The notes: generated from the sequence alone by a model not told the origin. DNA of 54,902 nt from Gammaproteobacteria bacterium (GCA_003567685.1 PWYW01000038.1:1-54902); one strand, 5' to 3'; numbered from the stretch's first letter, positions 44,869 to 54,423 are shown. Program-made: numbers and translations.

Positions 44869-45574
44869 GGCCCTCAAGGCCGAGACACAGGCAGCCCCCC
44901 TGCCCGCCCATACGGCGGTTTACGAGGTGCTGCGTCGCGGCAGCTCGATTGGCGAGGTTCATGTCAGCCTGTCACAAAGCGATTCGGGGTTGTGGCATTT
45001 CGACACCGAAACCAAGGCCACCTCGCGCGTCGCCCGCCTGGCTCGCGCCACGGCCGAGGAATCGGCCTGGTTTGCCTGGCATGGCGACCGGGTGCAAATG
45101 CTCAGCTATCGACAGGTGACCCGGGCCCTGGGACGCAGTCGTTTCTGGCAGCACGAACTGGACTGGCAGACCAATCAGTCGCAAACCAGCACCTACGAGG
45201 GTGACTACCTGATCGAGCTTGAGCCAGACATCGTCGATCCATTGACCTTGCGCCTGCAACTGGCGGTTTTGCTGGCCAGGCCGGACCTGCGTGGCCAGGA
45301 CCTTCCATTTCGCGTCCTGGAGCGCAACGAGATCGAAGACCAGCAGTTCTTCTACCTGGGCGAAGAAACCCTCGAAGTGCCCGCTGGCTGCTTTGAAACC
45401 GTCCGCATGGAGCGATTTCGGCGCGAGGGTTCCAGCCGCAACTATCATTCCTGGCATGCTGAAGACTTCCATTGGCTGCCGCTGCGCATCGTCCAGTTTC
45501 GCGACGATGAGGAAGAGCTGGATATCCGCCTGATGGAAAGCAGCATCGAGTTGAATCCCGACTGCGCCGTATAA
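44774..45574 (+). CDS. DUF3108 domain-containing exported protein
   Basis: The 266-residue product has a signal peptide ([19 protein letters not shown]), which starts well inside the purN gene. The mature part is DUF3108, a beta-rich domain with HTAVYEVLRRGSSIGEVHVSL and YLGEETLEVPAGCFETVRMERF, and SSRNYHSWHAEDFHWLPLRIVQF. The family is exported and of unknown function; it is often encoded next to purN. The 95-base overlap is supported because a start after the purN stop would remove the signal peptide. Translational coupling to purN is likely. Confidence 0.88.
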   Translation: MRPSAHRQTTALIALSSWAFLWMTTATASPSEALKAETQAAPLPAHTAVYEVLRRGSSIGEVHVSLSQSDSGLWHFDTETKATSRVARLARATAEESAWFAWHGDRVQMLSYRQVTRALGRSRFWQHELDWQTNQSQTSTYEGDYLIELEPDIVDPLTLRLQLAVLLARPDLRGQDLPFRVLERNEIEDQQFFYLGEETLEVPAGCFETVRMERFRREGSSRNYHSWHAEDFHWLPLRIVQFRDDEEELDIRLMESSIELNPDCAV

Positions 45575-45619
45575 TCAGGTCTCAATCGGATTTGCCGGTC
45601 ACCGGCTGCGAGGTGTTCC

Positions 45620-46894
45620 ATGCGTGTTGCCCTGAGTGTCATTGCCCTGCTGTTGACCGCTGCCTGTGCTGTCAACCCGGTTACCGGCCAGCGTGAACTG
45701 AGCTTTTTCGACGAGGCCTGGGAACTGCAGGTTGGGCAGGAGAACTATGCGCCGCTGCGCCAGTCGCAAGGCGGCGATTTCGTACTGGATGCCGAACTGG
45801 TCGCCTATGTGCAGGAAGTCAACCAACGCGTCGCCGATCACGCCGACCGTGACCTGCCTTACGAAATCGAAGTACTCAACAGCTCGGTGCCCAACGCCTG
45901 GGCGCTGCCCGGCGGCAAGATGGCTATCAACCGCGGCCTGTTGACCGAGATGAATTCAGAAGCCGAACTGGCCGCGGTGCTTGGCCATGAGATCGTCCAC
46001 GCCGCAGCTGGCCATAGCGCCCAGGCCCAGTCGCGCGGCGCGCTGCTGCAGGGCGCGGTCATCCTTGGCGGCGTGGCCGTCGGTGTAGCGTCTGATCGCG
46101 AGGACTACGCAACCGTGGCCATGCTGGGCGGCATGGTCGGCGCGCAGCTGATCAGCCAGCGGTATTCGCGCCGGGCCGAATTGGAAGCCGATCGCTTCGG
46201 CATGATCTACATGCACCGGGCTGGCTACAACCCGGAAGGTGCGGTTGAACTTCAGGAAAGTTTCGTGCGCCTGTCCGAAGGGCGCGACAGCGGCTTTCTG
46301 AGCGGTCTGTTTGCCTCGCATCCACCCTCGCGCGAACGCGTTGACGCCAACCAGCGCACCGCTGATGAATTGGGCCGCGAGGGCACGATTGGTCGTGAGC
46401 GCTACCAGCAGATGATCGCCCGACTGAAAAACCTGGAGCCTGCTTATGAGGCTCATGATGAAGGCCGCCGCGCCCTGCGAAATGGCGATCATGCCACTGC
46501 ACTGGCCAAAGCCGAAGAAGCCATCGCCCTGGAAGCCGGTGAAGCCATCTTCCATGCCCTGAAGGGCGATGCCCTGGCCACCGCGGGTGATCTGGAGGCA
46601 GCCGACCAGGCCTACACGGCCGCACTGCAGCGCGACACGCGCTGGTTTTACCAGCACCTGCGCCGAGGCATGGTGCGAGAGCAGCTTGGCAACCACTCGG
46701 GCGCCCGGGGTGATCTCCAGGCCAGCATCGAACGTCTCCCCACCGCCCAGGGCCATTACCACCTGGGCAACGTCGAGCGCGCCACCGGCAACCGCCAGCG
46801 GGCCATCGAGAACTACCGCATTGCCGCACAGTCCACCGATGACACCGGCCAGCGCGCCCGGCGCGCCCTGAACGAGATGGGCGCCGGGGGATAG
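45620..46894 (+). CDS. M48 family metallopeptidase lipoprotein with C-terminal TPR-like region
   Basis: The 424-residue product has a lipobox LTAAC (Cys16) and an M48 peptidase domain with HEIVH (123-127) as zinc motif and SRRAELEADRFG as the third-ligand region. The C-terminal part (about 270-424) has TPR-like helices (ALRNGDHATALAKAEEAIALEAGEAIFHALKGDAL and similar units). This layout matches BepA/YfgC-type periplasmic proteases that help outer-membrane proteins or lipopolysaccharide transporter assembly. It follows the DUF3108 gene by 45 bases. Confidence 0.92.
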   Translation: MRVALSVIALLLTAACAVNPVTGQRELSFFDEAWELQVGQENYAPLRQSQGGDFVLDAELVAYVQEVNQRVADHADRDLPYEIEVLNSSVPNAWALPGGKMAINRGLLTEMNSEAELAAVLGHEIVHAAAGHSAQAQSRGALLQGAVILGGVAVGVASDREDYATVAMLGGMVGAQLISQRYSRRAELEADRFGMIYMHRAGYNPEGAVELQESFVRLSEGRDSGFLSGLFASHPPSRERVDANQRTADELGREGTIGRERYQQMIARLKNLEPAYEAHDEGRRALRNGDHATALAKAEEAIALEAGEAIFHALKGDALATAGDLEAADQAYTAALQRDTRWFYQHLRRGMVREQLGNHSGARGDLQASIERLPTAQGHYHLGNVERATGNRQRAIENYRIAAQSTDDTGQRARRALNEMGAGG

Positions 46895-47064
46895 GGCGCC
46901 CGAAGCACCTCCACCCGATACATAAGGCCGATAGATCACAGGAATCCAAACCCGTCCCGCCCGCTTGACCATCGGCGGGGGGGCGTCCTGAAGCTTCTGT
47001 GTGATTTTATCCTCGCCACGACCCGCTTAAACTCTTGAGCTTCGTCTATTGCGAGGCCCGAATC

Positions 47065-48399
47065 ATGAGAACGCTTCTGACCGCCCTGCTGCTGGCCATC
47101 ACCTTGCCGGTAGCCGCCCAGACCATCGTGTTCGAGAACGTCCGGCTGATTAATCCGGACAACGACCGGATTGGCGAGCCCACGCGGTTGGCCGTCAAGG
47201 ATGGCTTCATTGTCGCGGCCGACTCGATCGGCGAGCCGGATATTCGCATCGACCAGGAAGGCTTGCTGATGGCCGGCCTGGCCGAAATGCACGCCCACGT
47301 ACCGCCCATGCGACTGGGCGAGCAGCAGGTGCATGACACGCTGTTTCTCTACCTGGCCCACGGCATCACCACCATCCGCGGGATGCTGGGCGAAACCGGT
47401 CACCTGGTGCTGCGCCAGCAACTGGCCAACGGCGAGATCGCAGGGCCGCGTCTGATTACCTCGGGTCCGTCGTTCAACGGCAACTCGGTGTCTTCGCCCG
47501 ATGCCGCTCGGGCCATGGTACGGGCCCAGGCCGAGGCCGGCTACGACCTGCTCAAACTGCACCCCGGCCTGTGGCCGGCCGCGTTCCATGCCATCGCCGA
47601 GACCGCCGATGCGCTGGGCATTGATTACTCGGGCCATATTTCGACCGCAGTGGGCCTTGACCGAACCCTGGCCTCGAACCAGGGCAGCATTGATCATCTG
47701 GACGGCTATGGTCAGAAACTGGTGCCAGAGGACCATCCGCTGTTCGGCACCGAACCGGGCCTGTTTGCGGTCAATCTGGTTGATGGCATGGACGAATCGC
47801 TGATTCCCGAGCTGGCCCGACGCACGGCCGAGGCCGGCATCGCCAACGTGCCGACCCAGAGCCTGATCGAAAACTGGGCCGTGGGCGACATCGATGCATT
47901 GATGAACCGGGAGCAAATGCGCTGGATTCCACCCGAGACCGCCCGTCAATGGCGCGAGCGCGCCGAGCAGATTCGCCAGCAATATCCCGGCGATGCCGGC
48001 CAGCGCTTCGTGGACATACGTCGCCAGTTGATCGGTGCCCTACACGAGGCTGGCGCGCTGATACTGCTGGGCGCTGATGCGCCACAGATTCTTCAAGTGC
48101 CGGGTGATGCCATCCACCACGAGCTGGAAATTTACGTCGCTTCGGGCCTGAGCCCGGCCGAGGCGCTGGCCACCGGCACCACCCATATCGCCCGCTACCT
48201 GAACCAGCCCGCCCACGGCTGCCTGGAGGCCGGCTGCGTGGCCGATCTGGTCTTGCTGGAAGCCAACCCACTGGACGACATCCGCAACACCCGGACGATC
48301 CAGGGCGTGATGAGAGCCGGTGAATGGTTTGACCGCGAACGTCTCGACAGCGAGCTGGACGCCATCGCTGAACGCGCCTCTGGCAATGACGGTCAATAA
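47065..48399 (+). CDS. Exported amidohydrolase-family protein
   Basis: The product is 444 residues from the ATG at 47065. A signal peptide (MRTLLTALLLAITLPVAA) precedes a metal-dependent hydrolase of the amidohydrolase superfamily. Metal-binding motifs are MHAH (His76, His78), a possible lysine in LLKLHPG, SGHIST with His, and ILLGADAPQ with Asp. It may hydrolyse a peptide, lactam or other amide/imide substrate in the periplasm. Substrate cannot be told. The upstream gap of 170 bases holds no clear feature apart from a weak GC-rich hairpin. Confidence 0.88.
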   Translation: MRTLLTALLLAITLPVAAQTIVFENVRLINPDNDRIGEPTRLAVKDGFIVAADSIGEPDIRIDQEGLLMAGLAEMHAHVPPMRLGEQQVHDTLFLYLAHGITTIRGMLGETGHLVLRQQLANGEIAGPRLITSGPSFNGNSVSSPDAARAMVRAQAEAGYDLLKLHPGLWPAAFHAIAETADALGIDYSGHISTAVGLDRTLASNQGSIDHLDGYGQKLVPEDHPLFGTEPGLFAVNLVDGMDESLIPELARRTAEAGIANVPTQSLIENWAVGDIDALMNREQMRWIPPETARQWRERAEQIRQQYPGDAGQRFVDIRRQLIGALHEAGALILLGADAPQILQVPGDAIHHELEIYVASGLSPAEALATGTTHIARYLNQPAHGCLEAGCVADLVLLEANPLDDIRNTRTIQGVMRAGEWFDRERLDSELDAIAERASGNDGQ

Positions 48400-48514
48400 A
48401 ATCTTTCCTGATTACGTCGGTGACTCAGCCATTGCGGTGACCACCTATCTGATGGAATCAGCTTGGAAATTTAGCGCCTGTAGAGGATTCCGAGCATCCG
48501 GTGGCGCCAGGTGC

Positions 48515-48685
48515 TTCGGGCCGACCGGGGCGTTCGGCTTGCCTGCCAGGTGCAGGTTCATGGGAGCTAGGGTGACCTCGAGATCACACCGTCAGCGAGG
48601 CTGAATCTGCAACCTCCTTGAGCTTTGGTCCAGCGGATCGATGCTGAGGGCTACCGGGAAGCGTCCGCGCCCCGGTCGGCCCGAA
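48515..48685. repeat. Long-range perfect 18-bp inverted repeat
   Basis: The arms at 48515-48532 and 48668-48685 are perfect reverse complements (starting TTCGGGCCGACC on the left). They enclose 135 bases with smaller hairpins such as GTGA/TCAC and CAGC/GCTG. This is the first of three such structures in the 800-bp tract 48400-49200, where I see no credible gene. Confidence 0.75.
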
Positions 48686-48757
48686 TCCCCTAACACCCCC
48701 CGATGCAGCAGGCTGAGAGATCGCAGGGAGCCAAGCCCGCCCTTTACTCTTAACCAT

Positions 48758-48970
48758 CAGCGGGGAGTGGTGTTGGCTGATGGCGAGCGCTGGCGCGCGG
48801 CGGCGGGCACGGTGTCTCAGCCGTTTCAGGCGCCCGGGACCCGGCCAGAAACCAAAGCAGCTTTACCTGCCTTGATGGCATTCGTTGGCACCCAAGCTCC
48901 ATTGAATTCGCAAAATCGACACCCCCGGATAGCGCCAGCGCTCGCCAGCAGCCGGCACCACTCGCCGCCG
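48758..48970. repeat. Long-range 39-bp imperfect inverted repeat
   Basis: Arms at 48758-48796 and 48932-48970 match at 34 of 39 positions when one is reverse-complemented. The innermost 16 bases (TGGCGAGCGCTGGCGC) are identical. They enclose 135 bases, the same distance as in the neighbouring repeat. There is no gene or terminator T tract. It could be a remnant of mobile DNA or a structured RNA. Confidence 0.75.
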
Positions 48971-49035
48971 GACACCCAAATATGCTGAATCCGAGTCGAT
49001 GGCTGAGTTATCTGCGTAATCAGGAAATCATTAAC

Positions 49036-49179
49036 CGCAAAGACGAGAAGACGATAAGGGAAGGGAAGACTTGATTTCGACTGGAACAGCCGTAGCAAGT
49101 ACCATTGGCCAGTGAAAGCCATCCAGTATTTCAACTTTCCGCTACTTACCTAGCGTCTTTGCATCTTTTCGTCTTTGCG
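49036..49179. repeat. Inverted repeat built on GCAAAGACG units
   Basis: Arms at 49036-49053 and 49162-49179 match in 16 of 18 positions as reverse complements; both contain CGCAAAGACGA. The same style of unit (GCAAAG) occurs in the sufD/sufS gap. It lies just upstream of the AmpD-like gene, so it could act in its leader or promoter. Confidence 0.7.
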
Positions 49180-49200
49180 TTTACAAAATACTGTTCTTGA

Positions 49201-49770
49201 ATGACCACCCGAAGCCTGTCAATCAAACATCTGTCACTCAGTTACGAGCAGCGCCTGGAACGACGTTCGATTGAAACCATCGAGGGGGTGGTCATTCATG
49301 CGACTGAGCTGCCGGACCTGGCCATGGCGCGCGAGTATGGCGAACGAATCCACTATGCGGAATCGCGCACCGGCAACAGCGGGCATTTCTACATCGACCG
49401 CGACGGCACCATTGAACAGTGGGTGAATCTTGGACGCATCGCCCATCACGTGGCCGGCCACAATGCCCGCACCATCGGAATTGAACTGGTGAACCTGGGC
49501 CGCTACCCTGACTGGCTGGCCAGTGATCACCAGCAGTGGCAGGAAGCCGCCACCGAGTCCCAGATCGAAGCCCTCGTCAAATTACTGGAACATCTTCAAG
49601 ACGAGTTGCCCAATCTGGACTGGATAGCCGGTCACGACCAGTTGGACACCCGTCGGGTGTCAGCCAGCGATGACCCGGCCCTGACCGTGCGCCGCAAACT
49701 CGACCCCGGCCCGGATTTTCCGTGGCAGCGTGTGACCAGGGCCTGCGGCTTGAGCAGGCTCAACGTTTGA
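49201..49770 (+). CDS. ampD: N-acetylmuramoyl-L-alanine amidase (AmpD type)
   Basis: The 189-residue product is an amidase_2-domain enzyme that cuts the bond between MurNAc and L-Ala in peptidoglycan fragments. Zinc ligands are His33 (VVIHATE), His145 (IAGHDQ) and Asp168 (KLDPGPDF), and SGHFYIDRDGTIEQWV is typical. There is no signal peptide, which fits cytosolic AmpD and recycling of anhydro-muropeptides. AmgK and MurU in the same window use the resulting MurNAc. It starts at 49201; the symbol is given by similarity of motifs and by cytosolic character, and related amidases are possible. Confidence 0.85.
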   Translation: MTTRSLSIKHLSLSYEQRLERRSIETIEGVVIHATELPDLAMAREYGERIHYAESRTGNSGHFYIDRDGTIEQWVNLGRIAHHVAGHNARTIGIELVNLGRYPDWLASDHQQWQEAATESQIEALVKLLEHLQDELPNLDWIAGHDQLDTRRVSASDDPALTVRRKLDPGPDFPWQRVTRACGLSRLNV

Positions 49771-49818
49771 AATCCGCAGCGGCCCGTTGGCGTCGACGCT
49801 GACGTTTAGCGTTGCTGC

Positions 49819-52476
49819 TCAGTTCGGCCGCTTGCGCAGGGCGGCCGAGACAATTTCGCCGACGTCGGGGCTGAGATTGCGCTTGGCCGCAATCTTGTCG
49901 AGTTCCGCCCGCATCTGTTCAGACTGGTCCGGCTCGAAGGCACGCCAGCGATTGAACGCCGTTACCACGCGGGCGGCTACCTGTGGATTGATGTCGTCAA
50001 GCTTGCGTACCGTCGCGCCAATTAACCGATAGCCTTTGCCGTCGACCCGATGGAAGGCCAGCGGGTTGGCCATGGCCAGGGCACCAAACAAGGCACGCAC
50101 CTTGTTGGGGTTTTTCAGACTGAAGGCCGGGTGACCGGCAAGCCGGGCAACCTGCTCTGCCGTCTCGGCCGCCGGCATGGTTGCCTGGACGGTAAACCAT
50201 TTGTCCATGACCAGTGGCTTGTGCCGGTAGTGAGCCTCAAAGGTTTCCAGCGCGCGACCGGCATGATGATGGCCTCCATGAACCAGGCAACGCAGTGCAG
50301 CCAGCCGATCGGTCATGCAGTTGGCGGACTCGAACTGACGAACGGCCAGCTGCTGGCCTTGAGCGGAACCGCCGGCATTCAGCCAGCCCAGCAGGGTGTT
50401 CTTCAGGGCCCGGCGGGCAGCTGCCTCGCCATCGCCCGACCAGTCGCCCGGGTCATGGTTGGCCTGGTAGCGGTCCAGCATGGCGCTTTCCAGTCCATCG
50501 ACCAATTGCCGAAGCAGCGCCTGGCGTGCGTCATGAATGGCGACGATATCCACGGGATCTCGCGTCTGGGCCAGTTCCACCAGGCTGGGCAGGCAGAGCA
50601 GCTCGGCGGCCAGGGCCGGATCAAGCGCGTCCTCACTGAGCACTGCACCCCAGGCTTCGAGCAAACGGTTGGCGCTGGCGGGCAAATCACCCTGATCCAG
50701 CGCCTGTTCGAGCACGCGCTCGGCCAGCCGTCGGCCGGCAAACCAGCGATTGAAGGCATCTTCATCGTGCCCGGCCAGCCGGGCCAGTTCATCCTCGTCA
50801 AGCTCCAGCTTCAGGTTGACCGGGGCCGAGTAGTCGCGCAAGACGGATGGCAGGGCATCTTTCGGCAGATCCGCAAAGCGGAACTCCGACGTTTCGCGGG
50901 TAAGCACCAGTAGCCGCGTGGTGTCGTCACCTTCGGTTTCGTTGGCCAGACGGACCGGCAGCGGCTGATTGTCGCTGCCCAGGAAGCCGACTCGCACCGG
51001 GATCTTCAGGGGACCCAGATCGCGGTTGTCCGGGTGGTCCATCAGCGATTGGTGGAAGCGCAGGATGGTTTCACCATTTTCGGCGTCGTAGTCTCGTTCA
51101 ACCTTGAGCGTGGGCGTGCCAACCTGGGCGTACCAGCGAGCAAACTGGCGAAGGTCGCGACCGTTGGCGTCGGCCATGGCGGCAAGAAACTCATCGCAGG
51201 TGACGGCCTGGCCGTCATGCCGCTCAAAATAGAGGTCCATGCCGCGCCGAAAGCCCTCGCGACCCAGCAAGGTCTGGTACATCCGCACCACTTCAGCGCC
51301 TTTTTCGTACACCGTGGCGGTGTAGAAATTGTTGATCTCGACGTAGCGCTCGGGGCGAATCGAGTGCGCCATGGGGCCGGCATCCTCAGGAAACTGCCGC
51401 GCCATCAGGTCGGCGACATCGCCAATCCGCTTGACCGGACGCGAGCGCAGGTCGCTGGTGAATTCCTGGTCGCGAAAAACCGTCAGGCCTTCTTTCAGCG
51501 TGAGCTGGAACCAGTCGCGGCAGGTCACGCGGTTGCCAGTCCAGTTGTGGAAGTATTCGTGGCCAATCACGGCCTCGACCGCTTCGAAATCGGCGTCCGT
51601 GGCGGTGTCCCGGTCGGCCAGCACGTAACGGCTGTTGAAGATGTTCAGGCCCTTGTTTTCCATCGCGCCCATGTTGAAATCATGGGTAGCCACGATGTGA
51701 TAAACGTCCAGATCGTATTCCAGGCCAAAACGCTGCTCATCCCAGGCCATGGCCCGCTTGAGGCTCTCCATGGCGTAGTCAAGCTGGTCGAGGTTATCCG
51801 GCTCGGAATACAGTTTGAGCGCAACCTTGCGGCCACTGGCAGTAACGAACTCATCGGTGATACCGGCCAGTCGACCCGCGACCAGGGCAAACAGGTAGCT
51901 GGGTTTGGGGAACGGGTCGTCCCAGGTGACGTAATGACGGCCTTCCGGCAACTCGCCGCTGGCCACCTCGTTGCCATTCGACAGCAGCAGCGGGTAGGTC
52001 TCGCGATCGGCTTCCAGACGCACCCGGAAGGTGCTCATCACGTCCGGTCGGTCGGGAAACCAGGTGATCTTGCGGAAGCCTTCCGCCTCGCACTGGGTCA
52101 GCAGCGAATCGCCCGAGGCATACAAACCCTCCAGCGCGGTGTTGGCGCGCGGGCGAATGCGCACCGTGGTGGTCACGCGGGCCTGGTCCGGCACGCCGCC
52201 CACCACCAGGGTCTCTCCGTCCTGGCTCAACTGCCGGTTGCTGACTGGCTCGCCGTCAATGCGAACCTCAAGGGTCTTGAGCCCACTGCCTTGCAGGGTC
52301 AGTGGCGCCCGCGCGTCCTCGGCCTGTGGATTGCGTCGAACATGCAGGCTGCTCGTCACCTCGGTTTCCTCGGCGGCCAGGCGCAGGTCAAGGTCGACAT
52401 GCTCGACCAGCCAGGCAGGCGGTCGGTAATCTTCACGAAGTATGGGGCGACGGCCCTGGTCAGCGCGAGCTGCCAT
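49819..52476 (-). CDS. pepN: Aminopeptidase N
   Basis: PepN is an M1 zinc metallopeptidase that removes N-terminal residues from peptides in the cytosol. The product is 885 residues from the ATG at 52476, after AAGGAG at good spacing. Motifs are GAMENKG (270-276), HEYFHNWTGNRV (zinc HEXXH at 306-310, third ligand Glu329 in LTLKEGLTVFRD), and the N-terminal beta domain (YRPPAWLVEHVDLDLRL). Length and domain order follow the Escherichia coli enzyme (870). The divergent gap to the dehydratase is 41 bases. Confidence 0.96.
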   Translation of the reverse strand: MAARADQGRRPILREDYRPPAWLVEHVDLDLRLAAEETEVTSSLHVRRNPQAEDARAPLTLQGSGLKTLEVRIDGEPVSNRQLSQDGETLVVGGVPDQARVTTTVRIRPRANTALEGLYASGDSLLTQCEAEGFRKITWFPDRPDVMSTFRVRLEADRETYPLLLSNGNEVASGELPEGRHYVTWDDPFPKPSYLFALVAGRLAGITDEFVTASGRKVALKLYSEPDNLDQLDYAMESLKRAMAWDEQRFGLEYDLDVYHIVATHDFNMGAMENKGLNIFNSRYVLADRDTATDADFEAVEAVIGHEYFHNWTGNRVTCRDWFQLTLKEGLTVFRDQEFTSDLRSRPVKRIGDVADLMARQFPEDAGPMAHSIRPERYVEINNFYTATVYEKGAEVVRMYQTLLGREGFRRGMDLYFERHDGQAVTCDEFLAAMADANGRDLRQFARWYAQVGTPTLKVERDYDAENGETILRFHQSLMDHPDNRDLGPLKIPVRVGFLGSDNQPLPVRLANETEGDDTTRLLVLTRETSEFRFADLPKDALPSVLRDYSAPVNLKLELDEDELARLAGHDEDAFNRWFAGRRLAERVLEQALDQGDLPASANRLLEAWGAVLSEDALDPALAAELLCLPSLVELAQTRDPVDIVAIHDARQALLRQLVDGLESAMLDRYQANHDPGDWSGDGEAAARRALKNTLLGWLNAGGSAQGQQLAVRQFESANCMTDRLAALRCLVHGGHHHAGRALETFEAHYRHKPLVMDKWFTVQATMPAAETAEQVARLAGHPAFSLKNPNKVRALFGALAMANPLAFHRVDGKGYRLIGATVRKLDDINPQVAARVVTAFNRWRAFEPDQSEQMRAELDKIAAKRNLSPDVGEIVSAALRKRPN

Positions 52477-52517
52477 GGATTCTCCTTGCAGTTCATGGAT
52501 GGCCTTATGATAGCGCC

Positions 52518-53483
52518 ATGATGCGAGTGACACTTCAAGCCGAAGACGTGGTTCAGGCCCGCCAGCGAATCCAGTCGCAGGTGGTCGAAACGCCGATACT
52601 GCGCTCAGACGACATTGACCAGGCCCTTGGGCTCGAGGTTTTCTTCAAGTGCGAGAACCTTCAGAAAACCGGCTCGTTCAAGCTGCGCGGGGCCAGCCAC
52701 GCAGTGGGCCTGCTGCCTGACGACTGCCCGGGCGTGGCCACCCATTCGTCCGGCAACCACGGTGCGGCGCTGGCTTGCGCTGCCCGCGACCGGGGCTGGA
52801 CGGCGCACGTGGTGATGCCGGACAACGCCGTCAAAAGCAAGATCGAGGCCGTCAGGCACTTCGGCGGACAGGTGCACTTGTGTGCACCTACACAGGCCGC
52901 GCGAGAGGCTGGCCTGGCCCAACTGGTACAACAAGGTCTGGCCGCAGTACCCCCTTATGACGACGAGCGCATCATCGCCGGACAGGGAAGTTGCGCCCTG
53001 GAACTGATGGAGCAGGTAAGCAAGCTGGATGCCATCGTGGCACCGGTGGGCGGCGGCGGACTGATCGCCGGCACGGCACTGGCCGCCCTGACCCGCCAGC
53101 CCCACCCGCTGGTCATTGGCGCCGAACCGCTGGGCGCCGACGATACCTGGCGCTCCCTGCAGCGCGGCGAACGTGTCGACAGCCACCAACCGCGAACGAT
53201 TGCCGATGGCCTGCGCGCGTTGGTCGGCGAGCGCAACCTGGCAATCATTCGGGAGCGGGTAGATGCCATCGTTCGGGTCGATGAAGCAGCCATTGCCGAT
53301 GCCATGCGCCTGCTCTGGCAATCACTCAAGCAAGTGGTCGAACCGTCGGCCGCCGTTGCCCTGGCCGGGCTCCAGGCCGATGCACAGCGCTGGCAGGGCC
53401 AGCGAGTCGGCGTGATCCTGTCGGGCGGCAACCTGGACATCGCCCCCATGATCACCCGGCTATTCGAGGACAATCCGTCATGA
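52518..53483 (+). CDS. Threonine/serine dehydratase-like PLP enzyme
   Basis: A 321-residue fold-type II PLP enzyme. Features are ETPILRSDDID, the PLP lysine K55 in KTGSFKLRGA, THSSGNHGAALA (phosphate-binding Asn and Gly loop) and APVGGGGLIAGTALA. It would deaminate threonine or serine, or act as a serine racemase; the C-terminal regulatory domain of biosynthetic IlvA is absent. The ATG at 52518 is followed by a second Met, so 52521 is also possible. The stop overlaps sixA by 4 bases. Confidence 0.92.
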   Translation: MMRVTLQAEDVVQARQRIQSQVVETPILRSDDIDQALGLEVFFKCENLQKTGSFKLRGASHAVGLLPDDCPGVATHSSGNHGAALACAARDRGWTAHVVMPDNAVKSKIEAVRHFGGQVHLCAPTQAAREAGLAQLVQQGLAAVPPYDDERIIAGQGSCALELMEQVSKLDAIVAPVGGGGLIAGTALAALTRQPHPLVIGAEPLGADDTWRSLQRGERVDSHQPRTIADGLRALVGERNLAIIRERVDAIVRVDEAAIADAMRLLWQSLKQVVEPSAAVALAGLQADAQRWQGQRVGVILSGGNLDIAPMITRLFEDNPS

Positions 53484-53977
53484 AACTCTGGATACTCCGG
53501 CACGCCCGGGCCGAGGCACACAGTGCCAGCGGCCGGGATTTTGATCGAGCGTTGGCGCCCGAGGGCGACATCGCCTGCGAGAAGCTGAAGTCGCGTCTCG
53601 AAGAGGATCCGCAACCGATGCGGGTGACCCCGCCCGAACTCATCCTGGTGTCGCCCGCGCTGCGGACACAGCAAACGGCCGAGCGTGCCCTGCCGGCCTG
53701 GCCATCAGCCCGGCGGATTGTCCATAACCCCTTGTGGGAGGCCACCCTGGGCGACCTGCTTTACGCTGTCGACTATCCGACCGCCGAGGCACCGGCCAAC
53801 TCGCTGATGCTCGTCGGCCATAACCCTGGGCTGGAATTGCTGGTGCAGTGGCTGGGGGGCGAGTTGCCGGTAACCGGCCTTAAACCAGGCTGCCTGGTGT
53901 TATTGGAGCTGGCGGAAGGCATTACGCGGGATAGCGCGCAGACGCTTCAGTTCTGGCCAGCGATCGAGTTCAGATAA
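53480..53977 (+). CDS. sixA: Phosphohistidine phosphatase SixA
   Basis: SixA dephosphorylates phosphohistidine, including HPt domains and the nitrogen phosphotransferase protein NPr. The 165-residue product has the RHA motif of the histidine phosphatase superfamily with nucleophile His8 (LRHARAEAH) and VGHNPGLE with the second His. It is co-transcribed with the dehydratase (4-base overlap). Its last 31 bases are shared with the convergent sulfoxide reductase gene. Confidence 0.92.
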   Translation: MKLWILRHARAEAHSASGRDFDRALAPEGDIACEKLKSRLEEDPQPMRVTPPELILVSPALRTQQTAERALPAWPSARRIVHNPLWEATLGDLLYAVDYPTAEAPANSLMLVGHNPGLELLVQWLGGELPVTGLKPGCLVLLELAEGITRDSAQTLQFWPAIEFR

Positions 53978-54423
53978 ACCCGGGCCAGCGCTTCGATACC
54001 GGCCTGATCCTCGGCCGAAAACCGGTTGGCATTGGGGCTATCGATATCCAGCACGCCAATGACCTCATCAGCCACAACCAGCGGCACGACAATTTCCGAG
54101 CGCGAGGCCGGGTCGCAGGCAATATGCCCCTCGAAAGCGTGGACATCAGCAACCCGCTGGGTCTGGCGCGTGGCAGCGGCGGTACCGCAAACGCCCTTGC
54201 CCATGGGGATATGCACGCAGGCAGGCTTGCCCTGGAACGGGCCGACGATCAGCGCGCCGTCCTCGAGAAAGTAAAAACCGGCCCAGTTCAGTTCCGGCAG
54301 GGCCTGGTAGAGCAAGGCGCTGAGATTGGCCGCGTTGGCAATACGGTGGGCCTGCCCGCTCAGCAGCGCGCGAGCCTGCTCCACCAGCAGGCGATAGTCA
54401 TCCGTCAGTTCAACCGAGGTCAT
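53947..54423 (-). CDS. Free methionine-(R)-sulfoxide reductase
   Basis: A GAF-domain enzyme that reduces free methionine-R-sulfoxide. The 158-residue product from the ATG at 54423 has NWAGFYFLEDGALIVGPFQGKPACVHIPMGKGVCG, AFEGHIACDPASRSEIVVPLV and IGVLDIDSP. The three conserved cysteines (in KPACVHI, GVCGT and IACDP) are all present, so activity is likely. The length fits the family. It overlaps the DUF938 gene by 14 bases at its start and sixA by 31 bases at its end. Confidence 0.94.
   Translation of the reverse strand: MTSVELTDDYRLLVEQARALLSGQAHRIANAANLSALLYQALPELNWAGFYFLEDGALIVGPFQGKPACVHIPMGKGVCGTAAATRQTQRVADVHAFEGHIACDPASRSEIVVPLVVADEVIGVLDIDSPNANRFSAEDQAGIEALARVYLNSIAGQN

Noticed and set aside
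46960-46990. Terminator between the M48 peptidase and the amidohydrolase
   Set aside because: The GC-rich stem CCCGCC/GGCGGG has a 12-base loop and no T tract, so it is too weak to call.
48320-48604. Possible 94-residue frame after the amidohydrolase gene
   Set aside because: It starts inside the amidohydrolase gene out of frame and looks like chance coding.
48641-48988. Possible small protein of 115 residues
   Set aside because: Its Pro/Arg-rich sequence has no family features, no ribosome site, and lies inside the long inverted repeats.
48826-49134. Possible 102-residue protein on the minus strand
   Set aside because: It spans the arms of two inverted repeats and lacks supporting motifs or a start context.
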